NCBI GenBank assembly: GCA_020687485.1
Contig: JAJEQR010000009.1
Location: forward strand, 44,378-108,377
DNA: 64,000 nucleotides
Source of the DNA: Hominifimenecus microfluidus
Lineage (GTDB): Bacteria; Bacillota; Clostridia; Lachnospirales; Lachnospiraceae
Direction of reading: 5' to 3'
This document shows, piece by piece, positions 35,996 to 43,013 of the stretch; the stretch's first letter is position 1; each line of letters starts with the position of its first letter. Position numbers and translations under genes: made by a program. A model generated the notes under the pieces. That model was not told where the DNA came from. It worked only from the letters and a program-made list of their open reading frames with translations, and did no database searches.

Positions 35996-37279
35996 ATGAA
36001 TATTCGTTTTACCAATGTAAAGATCCTGACCATGGAGCCGGGGCGTGAGATCTTTGACGGTGAGCTTCATGTAAAGGATGATCGGATTGTTTATGTGGGA
36101 CCGACAGTGCAGGAAGCCGTGGATCCCGTGTGGGATCGAGAGATTGACGGAGAAGGAAATCTGTTGATGCCGGGTTTCAAGAATGCGCACGCGCATTCCG
36201 GGATGACGTTTCTGCGCTCCTACGCGGATGACCTTCCACTGCACGAATGGCTGAATGACCGGGTATTTCCGATGGAGGCGAAGCTGACGCCGGAGATGAT
36301 CTACCACCTGACAAAACTGGCGATTCTGGAATATCTGACGAGCGGAATCACAGCCGCGGCGGATATGTACCTGACGCCGGATACGATCGCCCGGGCAGCG
36401 GCAGACTGCGGTTTCCGCATGGTACTGGTCGGTGCGGTGAATGATTTTTCCCAGTCCGTGGAGGAGATGGAACGCTGTTATGAAGTGTACAATCATTATC
36501 ATCCACTGGTAAGCTATCAGCTGGGGTTCCATGCGGAATACACGACGGGAAGAGAGCGCCTGGAGGCGATCGCGGATCTGGCGGCACGAAAGAAAGCACC
36601 GGTATTCACTCACAATTCCGAGACGAAGGCGGAAGTGGAAGGCTGTATCGAGAGAAACGGCATGACGCCAACCGTCTATCTGGAGAAGCTGGGGATGTTC
36701 CGCTACGGCGGAGGCGGCTATCACTGTGTCCACATGAGCCCGGAGGATTTGGATATCTTTGCGGAGCATTCCCTGTATGCCATAACGAATCCGGCCTCGA
36801 ATCTGAAGCTTGCCAGTGGTATCGCGCCGGTGGAGGAGTTCCTGCAGCGCGGCATTCCTGTGGCGATCGGAACGGACGGTCCGGCCAGCAACAACTGCCT
36901 GGATATGTTCCGCGAGATGTTTCTGGTGACGGCTCTGGCCAAATACCGGGAGAACGATGCCTCCGCTGTGGATGCCGGCAAAGTGCTTCGGATGGCGGCT
37001 GTCGGCGGCGCTGGTTCCATGGGACTTTCGGATTGTGACATACTGGCAGCAGGGAAGCAGGCGGATTTGATCCTGATTGATTTGCATCAGCCGAATATGC
37101 AGCCGATCAATCACATTGTCAAGAACCTGGTGTACAGCGGCTCCAAGTCAAATGTGGCTTTGACGATGATCGCCGGTAAGATTCTGTATGAGCGTGGCAG
37201 CTTCTTTATCGGGGAGGATCCGGAAGCCATTTACGCGAAGGCGAATGAAATCACGCGCCGTCTGGGAGATGCGCAGTGA
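35996..37279 (+). CDS. Amidohydrolase, MtaD/SsnA-type nucleoside deaminase
   Basis: 427 residues. Metal-dependent amidohydrolase with metal-ligand motif NAHAHSGMT near 62-70. Further motifs are GFHAEYT, THNSETKAEVE, HCVHMS, and IGTDGPASNNCLDM near 290-303. This is the clade that deaminates S-adenosylhomocysteine, 5'-methylthioadenosine or 5'-deoxyadenosine. Next to PNP and a B12-dependent enzyme, a role in removing 5'-deoxyadenosine or related nucleosides is attractive but unproven. Its stop overlaps the divIB start (GTGA), so the module is transcribed into the division genes. Confidence 0.85.
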   Translation: MNIRFTNVKILTMEPGREIFDGELHVKDDRIVYVGPTVQEAVDPVWDREIDGEGNLLMPGFKNAHAHSGMTFLRSYADDLPLHEWLNDRVFPMEAKLTPEMIYHLTKLAILEYLTSGITAAADMYLTPDTIARAAADCGFRMVLVGAVNDFSQSVEEMERCYEVYNHYHPLVSYQLGFHAEYTTGRERLEAIADLAARKKAPVFTHNSETKAEVEGCIERNGMTPTVYLEKLGMFRYGGGGYHCVHMSPEDLDIFAEHSLYAITNPASNLKLASGIAPVEEFLQRGIPVAIGTDGPASNNCLDMFREMFLVTALAKYRENDASAVDAGKVLRMAAVGGAGSMGLSDCDILAAGKQADLILIDLHQPNMQPINHIVKNLVYSGSKSNVALTMIAGKILYERGSFFIGEDPEAIYAKANEITRRLGDAQ

Positions 37280-38070
37280 TAGCAGAAGAAAAGGAACCGA
37301 AGGAGACGGCTTCCGTGGAGAAGCGTGCAAAGAGAAAGAAAAAAATCCGTATCGTTCTCGTGCTTCTGATCCTTCTGATGATGATTCCGGTATTCCTGCG
37401 AGTTACGCAGGTACAGGTCGAAGGCAATCAGTACTACACAGAGCAGGAGATCGAAGATCTGGTATTTCCGGATAGTTTTTCGCGCAGCCCGCTGCTGATT
37501 TTTCTGAATGGAAGACTGGGAAATTACCGTGAGATTCCCTTTGTGCAGAAATACCGTGTCACGCTGACGGGTCTTACGTCGGCGAAGATTACCGTATACG
37601 AGAAGAGCATGGTCGGCTATGTGGAATTTATGGGCAGCTGCCTGTACTTCGATAAGGACGGCATGGTGGTAGAAAGCTCGAAAGAACACTACGGTTCTGT
37701 GCCCAAAGTCACCGGTCTGCAGATGGATTATATTGTTTTGAATCAAAAGCTTCCGGTAGTGGATGATGTGATCTTCCAGGAACTTCTGCAGATGACGCAG
37801 TATTTTTCATCGACGATGATCACATTCGGTGACATGGAGAGTGATATGATCTCTTTGGTGGATGGCATTCATTTTGACAGCCATGAGAATGTCAGCTGCA
37901 CAATTGGTGATATCGAAATCAGTTTCGGATCCGGTGAGCAGATGGAGGGCAAGCTTCAGGAGATGCACGATATTCTTCCGAAGCTTTATGGGCGAAAAGG
38001 TACGCTGCATCTGGAAACCTACGACGAGACGGTGACAGAACCGTCGTACGTTTTCCGGAATCGGGAATAA
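37276..38070 (+). CDS. divIB: Cell division protein DivIB/FtsQ
   Basis: 264 residues. A basic cytoplasmic N-terminus (to about 24) is followed by one membrane segment (IRIVLVLLILLMMIPVFL). A POTRA domain starting VTQVQVEGNQYYTEQEIEDLV and a beta domain with YEKSMVGYVEF come next. It stabilises the FtsL-DivIC complex. GTG 37276 overlaps the preceding stop. Position before ftsZ is typical. Confidence 0.9.
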   Translation: MIAEEKEPKETASVEKRAKRKKKIRIVLVLLILLMMIPVFLRVTQVQVEGNQYYTEQEIEDLVFPDSFSRSPLLIFLNGRLGNYREIPFVQKYRVTLTGLTSAKITVYEKSMVGYVEFMGSCLYFDKDGMVVESSKEHYGSVPKVTGLQMDYIVLNQKLPVVDDVIFQELLQMTQYFSSTMITFGDMESDMISLVDGIHFDSHENVSCTIGDIEISFGSGEQMEGKLQEMHDILPKLYGRKGTLHLETYDETVTEPSYVFRNRE

Positions 38071-38114
38071 AGCTTAAAAAATGTGAAGAATTTCGAAAAG
38101 TTAGGAAGCGGGAC

Positions 38115-38143
38115 TTGATTATTTTTCTGAAATCAAATATAGT
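38115..38143 (+). promoter_or_regulatory. Promoter of ftsZ
   Basis: TTGATT (38115-38120), 17-base spacer, TATAGT (38138-38143), 47 bases before the ftsZ start. It gives ftsZ its own vegetative promoter beside any read-through from divIB. Confidence 0.7.
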
Positions 38144-38190
38144 ATATAGGGTACGAGTATCTTTTGGAAGATGGCAAGGAGGATTTAAAG

Positions 38191-39399
38191 TTGTTAGAGA
38201 TTAAGATAAATGAATCTGAAAACGCAGCCAAGATCATTGTGGTCGGAATCGGCGGCGCAGGCAACAACGCTGTGAACCGCATGGTTGACAGCAACATCGA
38301 AGGCGTAGAGTTTATCGGGGTAAATACGGACCGTCAGGCACTGCAGATGTGCAAGGCACCGACCGCGATTCAGATCGGCGAGAAGCTGACGAAGGGTCTT
38401 GGCGCGGGCGCTCAGCCGGAGATCGGCATGAAGGCTGCCGAGGAGAGCGAAGAGGAACTCATCAATGCGCTGAAGGGCGCAGATATGGTATTTGTTACCT
38501 GCGGTATGGGCGGCGGTACCGGTACCGGCGCAGCTCCCGTGGTAGCGAAGATCGCCAAGGATATGGGCATTCTTACTGTCGGCGTTGTTACGAAGCCTTT
38601 CCGTTTCGAGGCGCGTGTACGTATGCAGAACGCGCTTACAGGTATTGAGAATCTGCAGCGCAGTGTAGATACCCTGATTGTAATCCCTAACGATAAGCTC
38701 CTTGAGATTGTAGACCGTCGCACCACCATGCCGGAAGCACTGAAGAAGGCGGATGAGGTACTGCAGCAGGCGGTTCAGGGCATCACCGATCTGATTAACG
38801 TTCCCGGTCTGATCAACCTTGACTTCGCGGATGTACAGACCGTTATGATCGATAAGGGCATTGCTCATATCGGTATCGGTAAGGCCAAGGGCGATGACAA
38901 GGCGATCGAGGCAGTGAAGCAGGCAGTTTCCAGCCCTCTGTTGGAGACCACGATTGCAGGCGCAAGCCATGTTATCATCAACATCTCCGGCGATATCGGC
39001 CTGATGGAAGCGAACGAAGCCGCTACATACGTACAGGAGCTGGCTGGCGAGGATGCGAATATCATCTTCGGCGCTATGTACGATGAGACGGTTCAGGATG
39101 AAGCGACCATCACGGTTATCGCAACCGGACTGGAGCCCGCTTACGAGGAGAATATCCGCCCGGCAAGAGTACAGGCGGCATCTACCTATCACCCCACTGC
39201 GACTGCTACTCCGGTAAGACCTCATGTAAGAGTGGAGGAGACTCCGGCCCCTGTCTTCGAGGCACAGGAAGAGGAAGAGTCCGCCAAGCCCGTGACTCCG
39301 ACTCCGGCTGCCAGCTTTGTTCCGAGACAGTCGGTACATGTTCCGGAAGCTTCCGTACGTCAGAAGACGATTAACATCCCGGATTTCCTGAAGAGATAA
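38191..39399 (+). CDS. ftsZ: Cell division GTPase FtsZ
   Basis: 402 residues. Tubulin signature [13 protein letters not shown] near 110-122, [12 protein letters not shown] at the start, NFDFADV-type loop ([12 protein letters not shown]), variable linker rich in Pro, Thr and Glu, and the conserved C-terminal peptide INIPDFLKR that binds SepF/FtsA. TTG 38191 is chosen because AAGGAGG at 38175-38181 lies 9 bases upstream; the 9-codon upstream extension runs through that site. Forms the division ring and, in spore formers, the polar septum. Confidence 0.97.
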   Translation: MLEIKINESENAAKIIVVGIGGAGNNAVNRMVDSNIEGVEFIGVNTDRQALQMCKAPTAIQIGEKLTKGLGAGAQPEIGMKAAEESEEELINALKGADMVFVTCGMGGGTGTGAAPVVAKIAKDMGILTVGVVTKPFRFEARVRMQNALTGIENLQRSVDTLIVIPNDKLLEIVDRRTTMPEALKKADEVLQQAVQGITDLINVPGLINLDFADVQTVMIDKGIAHIGIGKAKGDDKAIEAVKQAVSSPLLETTIAGASHVIINISGDIGLMEANEAATYVQELAGEDANIIFGAMYDETVQDEATITVIATGLEPAYEENIRPARVQAASTYHPTATATPVRPHVRVEETPAPVFEAQEEEESAKPVTPTPAASFVPRQSVHVPEASVRQKTINIPDFLKR

Positions 39400-39425
39400 T
39401 TTTACCGTATCATCCGATTATAATT

Positions 39426-39470
39426 AAAAAGCATTTCCCCGCCGGACAGGCATTGGGAGATGCTTTTTTT
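39426..39470 (+). terminator. Terminator after ftsZ
   Basis: AAAAAGCATTTCCC pairs with GGGAGATGCTTTTT (one G-U pair) around a 17-base loop, ending in TTTTTTT. It isolates spoIIGA-sigE from ftsZ transcription. Confidence 0.85.
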
Positions 39471-39541
39471 GTTGCAAAACGTCGAATTATACCGAAAAAG
39501 GAAGAAAAGAGAGGAGAAATAATCTGCATCTGCGGCGATAT

Positions 39542-39575
39542 TTCGACAGTATTATCTTTAGAGCTTTTGTATAAT
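39542..39575 (+). promoter_or_regulatory. spoIIG-type Spo0A-dependent promoter
   Basis: A perfect 0A box, TGTCGAA on the minus strand (TTCGACA at 39542-39548), overlaps a -35-like TCGACA. A 21-base spacer leads to TATAAT at 39570-39575. Abnormally long spacing with 0A boxes over the -35 region is the known design of the B. subtilis spoIIG promoter (22-base spacer). A near-match CGTCGAA lies at 39479-39485, about 100 bases before the start. The predicted transcription start coincides with the spoIIGA ATG at 39582. Confidence 0.65.
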
Positions 39576-39581
39576 TATGCT

Positions 39582-40337
39582 ATGCAAGATACAGTATATC
39601 TGGATGTGCTCATTCTGGAAAATTTCTGCATGGATCTCTGGCTTCTCTGGCTGGAAGGAAAGCTCCTTCGGAAAAAAAGCTCCATGAGAAGACTTCTGGC
39701 TGGAAGTGCCGCCGGGGCATTCGGAGCTGCCGCGGGTATTCTCCTACCGGGGATGCCGAAGATCATTTTGGGAGCGCTGCTCCCGGCGCTGATGCAGCAA
39801 ATTACATATGGCAGGCGTATATCTCTGTTTTCCGGATGCCTCTTCCTTCTCTTTGCAGCGTGCCTTGCCGGAGGTTTTGTAGAACTTGCCGGTCGGATCA
39901 GTGGATTTCACTCCTTTTTTCTCTGGTTCCCGGCTGTCCTTTTCCTGGGAGGACTTGTGGTTCTTTTCGAAGAACTTAAGCGGGAGGAGCGGAGGCTCTG
40001 CCAGGTTCGGCTGGTATGGCAGAACCAGTCCATCTGTCTGACAGGTCTTCTGGATTCCGGCAACAGTCTGTATACACCGGAGGATCATCGCCCGGTATAT
40101 ATCGTGGAGAAGAGGAGCCTGCAGTGCTGGAAGAACCGGAAGGCGGAGAAAATCCTGTGGATTCCCTACCGGAGCATCGGCAGGGATGCGGGGGCTCTTC
40201 CCGCAATTGTCATGGATGAGCTATGGATCAATGAAGAAATATGTCGAAAATTGCCGGTGATCGCATTTTCCGGATATCCTGTAAGCAGCAGTGGTCAATA
40301 TCAGATACTTATACATTCTCAGGAGGTATCCATATGA
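39582..40337 (+). CDS. spoIIGA: Sporulation sigma-E processing protease SpoIIGA
   Basis: 251 residues. Five or so N-terminal membrane segments (1-130) are followed by an aspartic-protease-like domain with Asp158-Ser-Gly-Asn ([11 protein letters not shown]). The start [18 protein letters not shown] matches the family N-terminus, so ATG 39582 is secure. The open frame upstream to 39453 is not coding, and no ribosome site precedes the ATG. Cleaves the pro-sequence of sigma-E at the septum. Somewhat shorter than B. subtilis SpoIIGA (309). Its stop overlaps the sigE start (ATGA). Confidence 0.9.
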   Translation: MQDTVYLDVLILENFCMDLWLLWLEGKLLRKKSSMRRLLAGSAAGAFGAAAGILLPGMPKIILGALLPALMQQITYGRRISLFSGCLFLLFAACLAGGFVELAGRISGFHSFFLWFPAVLFLGGLVVLFEELKREERRLCQVRLVWQNQSICLTGLLDSGNSLYTPEDHRPVYIVEKRSLQCWKNRKAEKILWIPYRSIGRDAGALPAIVMDELWINEEICRKLPVIAFSGYPVSSSGQYQILIHSQEVSI

Positions 40338-41071
40338 TAACAGTGAAAACGTGGCAGAAAAGAGTGAAGAGTCCGCAGATTCGCGGATTTCGCAGAGTTC
40401 TTGTACATACCGGAGACGAGATCCACTATATCGGGGGCAGCGATATCCTGCCGTCTCCTCTGACTCAGGAGGAAGAGCAACGGATGATTGAACGCCTGGC
40501 GGAAGGATCCGAGGAGGCAAGATCCCGCCTCATTGAGCATAATCTACGTCTTGTGGTGTACATTGCGAGAAAATTCGACAACACTGGCGTCGGCGTCGAG
40601 GATCTGATCTCGATCGGAACGATCGGCTTGATTAAGGCAGTGGGAACCTACAATCCGGGAAAGAAGATCAAGCTGGCCACTTATGCCAGCCGCTGCATCG
40701 AGAATGAGATACTGATGTACCTGAGAAAGAATAGCCGGACGAGAGTGGAAGTGTCAATCGATGAGCCTTTGAATGTGGACTGGGACGGAAATGAGCTGCT
40801 GCTCTCCGACATCCTGGGGACGGATGAGGATGTTATCTATCGCGATATGGAGGATGAGGCGGAGCGCAGTGTTCTGAAGATGGCGGTGGCTTCCCTTTCC
40901 GCGCGTGAGCAGATGATCATCCGTCTTCGCTTCGGCCTGGGGCGGGAGGATGGTCAGGAACTGACGCAGAAGGAAGTCGCGGACCTTCTCGGAATCTCAC
41001 AGTCATATATTTCGAGACTTGAGAAGAAGATCATAAAAAGGCTGAAGGCGGAGATTATAAGTTTTCAGTAA
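40334..41071 (+). CDS. sigE: Mother-cell sigma factor SigE (pro-form)
   Basis: 245 residues. The first 25-30 residues, basic and amphipathic, are the pro-sequence removed by SpoIIGA before [14 protein letters not shown]. Region 2 is [34 protein letters not shown] and [19 protein letters not shown]. Region 4 has [13 protein letters not shown] and [27 protein letters not shown] at 40321-40326 precedes ATG 40334. Apparently intact and functional. Early mother-cell transcription depends on it. Confidence 0.96.
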   Translation: MITVKTWQKRVKSPQIRGFRRVLVHTGDEIHYIGGSDILPSPLTQEEEQRMIERLAEGSEEARSRLIEHNLRLVVYIARKFDNTGVGVEDLISIGTIGLIKAVGTYNPGKKIKLATYASRCIENEILMYLRKNSRTRVEVSIDEPLNVDWDGNELLLSDILGTDEDVIYRDMEDEAERSVLKMAVASLSAREQMIIRLRFGLGREDGQELTQKEVADLLGISQSYISRLEKKIIKRLKAEIISFQ

Positions 41072-41193
41072 AACGTTTTTTCCGGAATATTTCAATCCCG
41101 AACAGAGCAAGCTTATAGAAGAGGCAGATGTTCTGCATGAACCTGCCGCAAAGCAGCGGAAACAGAGAAAAGAAGAATGACGGAGGAGAAGTA

Positions 41194-41499
41194 ATGTCTG
41201 TATACAAGGTTGAGATCTGCGGGGTGAATACGTCCAGGCTGCCTCTTTTGAAGAATGAAGAGAAGGAAGCGCTCTTTCAGCGAATCCGGAATGGCGATGA
41301 GGAGGCAAGGCAGGAGTACATTAAAGGAAACCTGAGGCTTGTGTTAAGTGTCATCCAGCGCTTCTCTGGTCACGGCGACAATATGGACGATCTCTTTCAG
41401 ATCGGCTGTATTGGTTTGATCAAGGCAATCGATAATTTTGATCTGACTCAGAATGTCCGTTTTTCCACGTATGCCGTTCCCATGAAAATCGGAGGGTGA
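41194..41499 (+). pseudogene. sigG: N-terminal part of sigma factor SigG (regions 1.2-2.3), truncated at the break point
   Basis: 101 codons from ATG 41194 (AGGAG upstream). Residues 1-97 match SigG closely: YKVEICGVNTSRLPLLKNEE, GNLRLVLSVIQRF, DDLFQIGCIGLIKAIDNFDL, VRFSTYAVPM. After Met97 the frame reads Lys-Ile-Gly-Gly-stop instead of Ile-Ile-Gly-Glu. The missing remainder, starting Met-Ile-Ile-Gly-Glu, is at 14727-15215 on the minus strand; joining both gives 258 residues, against 260 in B. subtilis. The gene occupies its normal place 122 bases after sigE. Without region 2.4 and region 4 the product cannot recognise promoters. Confidence 0.92.
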
Positions 41500-41529
41500 A
41501 AAGAGGCGGAGTTGTCTTTTCAGATTTAC

Positions 41530-41558
41530 TTGGTTTCTTTTTTCTGTTATGTTATAAT
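41530..41558 (+). promoter_or_regulatory. Promoter of the MATE gene
   Basis: TTGGTT (41530-41535), 17-base spacer, TATAAT (41553-41558) with TG before the -10 box. It lies just outside the right break point of the presumed inversion. Confidence 0.7.
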
Positions 41559-41562
41559 AGTG

Positions 41563-41591
41563 CCGGGGTATTTTGCCCCGGTTTATTTTTT
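41563..41591 (+). terminator. Terminator-like hairpin at the MATE transcription start
   Basis: CCGGGG (41563-41568) pairs with CCCCGG (41576-41581), followed by TTTATTTTTT. It starts where the promoter above should initiate, so it may end read-through from the left (the truncated sigG message) or form a 5' stem-loop of the MATE message. Confidence 0.55.
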
Positions 41592-41639
41592 GAATTGTTA
41601 TGGGAAAGTCTTTATGAGAAAGTGAGTACAGCTTACAGG

Positions 41640-42974
41640 ATGAAGAAAGATATGACAGCCGGAACAGAGGGAACGACGATCCTTCTGTTCGCCATTCCGA
41701 TTATGGGAGCGAACCTTTTGCAGGTTCTGTATGGATTTGCGGACAGCGTGATCGTGGGCAATTTTGTTAATTCGTCGGCGTTGGGGGCAATTGGCCTTAC
41801 CGGCTCCATGACATGGCTGCTGCTGACTTTCTGCACAGGACTTGGAAATGGAACGAGCATCGCAGTTTCCCAGTTCTTCGGGGCAAGGAAAGAGAAAGAG
41901 ATTCATGAGGTTGTTGCCACGTCGTATCTGCTGTCATTCGTGATCAGTCTGGCGCTGACTTCTGCCTGTTTCCTTCTGTCCCGCGTGATTATCTATGATT
42001 TCCTGCAGACTCCGGAGGAGATGCGTGCGGACAGCCGCCTGTATTTTCTGATTTACAGCGGCGGTCTGATCTTTCAGATGCTTTATAATGTGACTTACGG
42101 TATCCTGCGGGCTTACGGTGATTCCCGGGGCGCGCTACTGTTTCTCCTGATATCTTCTCTGATGAATGTCGGGTTGGACTGCCTGTTCATTATCGTGTTT
42201 CAATGGGGAGTCGCAGGAGCAGCGGCAGCAACGGTGATCTCTCAGGCAGCTTCGGCGGCTGCCAGCATCCTGTATATGCGGAAGCTCTTTCCGGAGGTCT
42301 TTCCGAAGCCGCGCTTCCTGTACGCCTGGAAGGAGAAGAGTCGTCTGTTGTTGCGCCTGAGTGTGCCAATTACTTTTCAGCAGATGGTTACCGCTCTCGG
42401 CTTTACTGTGCTGCAGCGCCTGGTGAACACCTTCGGCGCTGCCAGTATCGAAGGCTATGCAGCCATGCAGAAGATCGAGCAGATCGCGCATATTCCGTCG
42501 AACAGCTTCCATACGGCGATTGCCAGCTTCACTGGTCAGAATATCGGTGCGGGGCAGACAGAGCGGGTACAGAAAGGATACCGCGTCACGGTCGGCTTCG
42601 GTGTCGGGATCAGTGCGGCACTGTGTGTGCTGGTTCTGATTTTCGACGAGAGACTCCTCGCAATGTTCAGCATTGCCGGTGAGGCGATGAAGCGGGGATG
42701 CGAGCATCTGGATCTCCTGATGCTCTTTATCTGGGCGAACACAATCACGAATATTACTTGTGGCTTCCTTCAGGGAGCGGGGGATGTTAGAATCCCGGCT
42801 GCATCGGGATTCGTCAATCTTGGGATACGATTAGCCCTATCTTATCTTTTTGCGGCGATGGGACTTGGTTATATCTGTTACTTTATCAGTATGCCGCCGG
42901 CCTGGTGCCTGACTAGCTTTTTTGTATATCTGCGCTACCGGAGCGGCAAATGGAAAAAATACCGGATCGTGTAA
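41640..42974 (+). CDS. MATE-family efflux transporter, copy 1
   Basis: About 444 residues, twelve membrane segments, with the MATE repeats PIMGANLLQVLYGFADSVIVG near the start and FQQMVTALGFTVLQRLVNTFG in the second half. Exports cationic compounds or drugs using Na+ or H+. ATG 41640 gives the family N-terminus MKKDMTAGTEGTTILLFAIP; the ribosome site is weak and GTG 41622 is an alternative. The longer open frame back to 41496 crosses the promoter and hairpin and is not coding. Confidence 0.88.
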   Translation: MKKDMTAGTEGTTILLFAIPIMGANLLQVLYGFADSVIVGNFVNSSALGAIGLTGSMTWLLLTFCTGLGNGTSIAVSQFFGARKEKEIHEVVATSYLLSFVISLALTSACFLLSRVIIYDFLQTPEEMRADSRLYFLIYSGGLIFQMLYNVTYGILRAYGDSRGALLFLLISSLMNVGLDCLFIIVFQWGVAGAAAATVISQAASAAASILYMRKLFPEVFPKPRFLYAWKEKSRLLLRLSVPITFQQMVTALGFTVLQRLVNTFGAASIEGYAAMQKIEQIAHIPSNSFHTAIASFTGQNIGAGQTERVQKGYRVTVGFGVGISAALCVLVLIFDERLLAMFSIAGEAMKRGCEHLDLLMLFIWANTITNITCGFLQGAGDVRIPAASGFVNLGIRLALSYLFAAMGLGYICYFISMPPAWCLTSFFVYLRYRSGKWKKYRIV

Positions 42975-43013
42975 GAGAACGGTCCGATACAACAGGAGGA
43001 AAGGAAATAGCAT

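Noticed and set aside
14727..41499. Reading the split sigG as a skin-type element that is excised
   Set aside because: The halves are on opposite strands, so excision cannot join them; only inversion can. The intervening DNA is essential housekeeping sequence rather than a prophage-like element.
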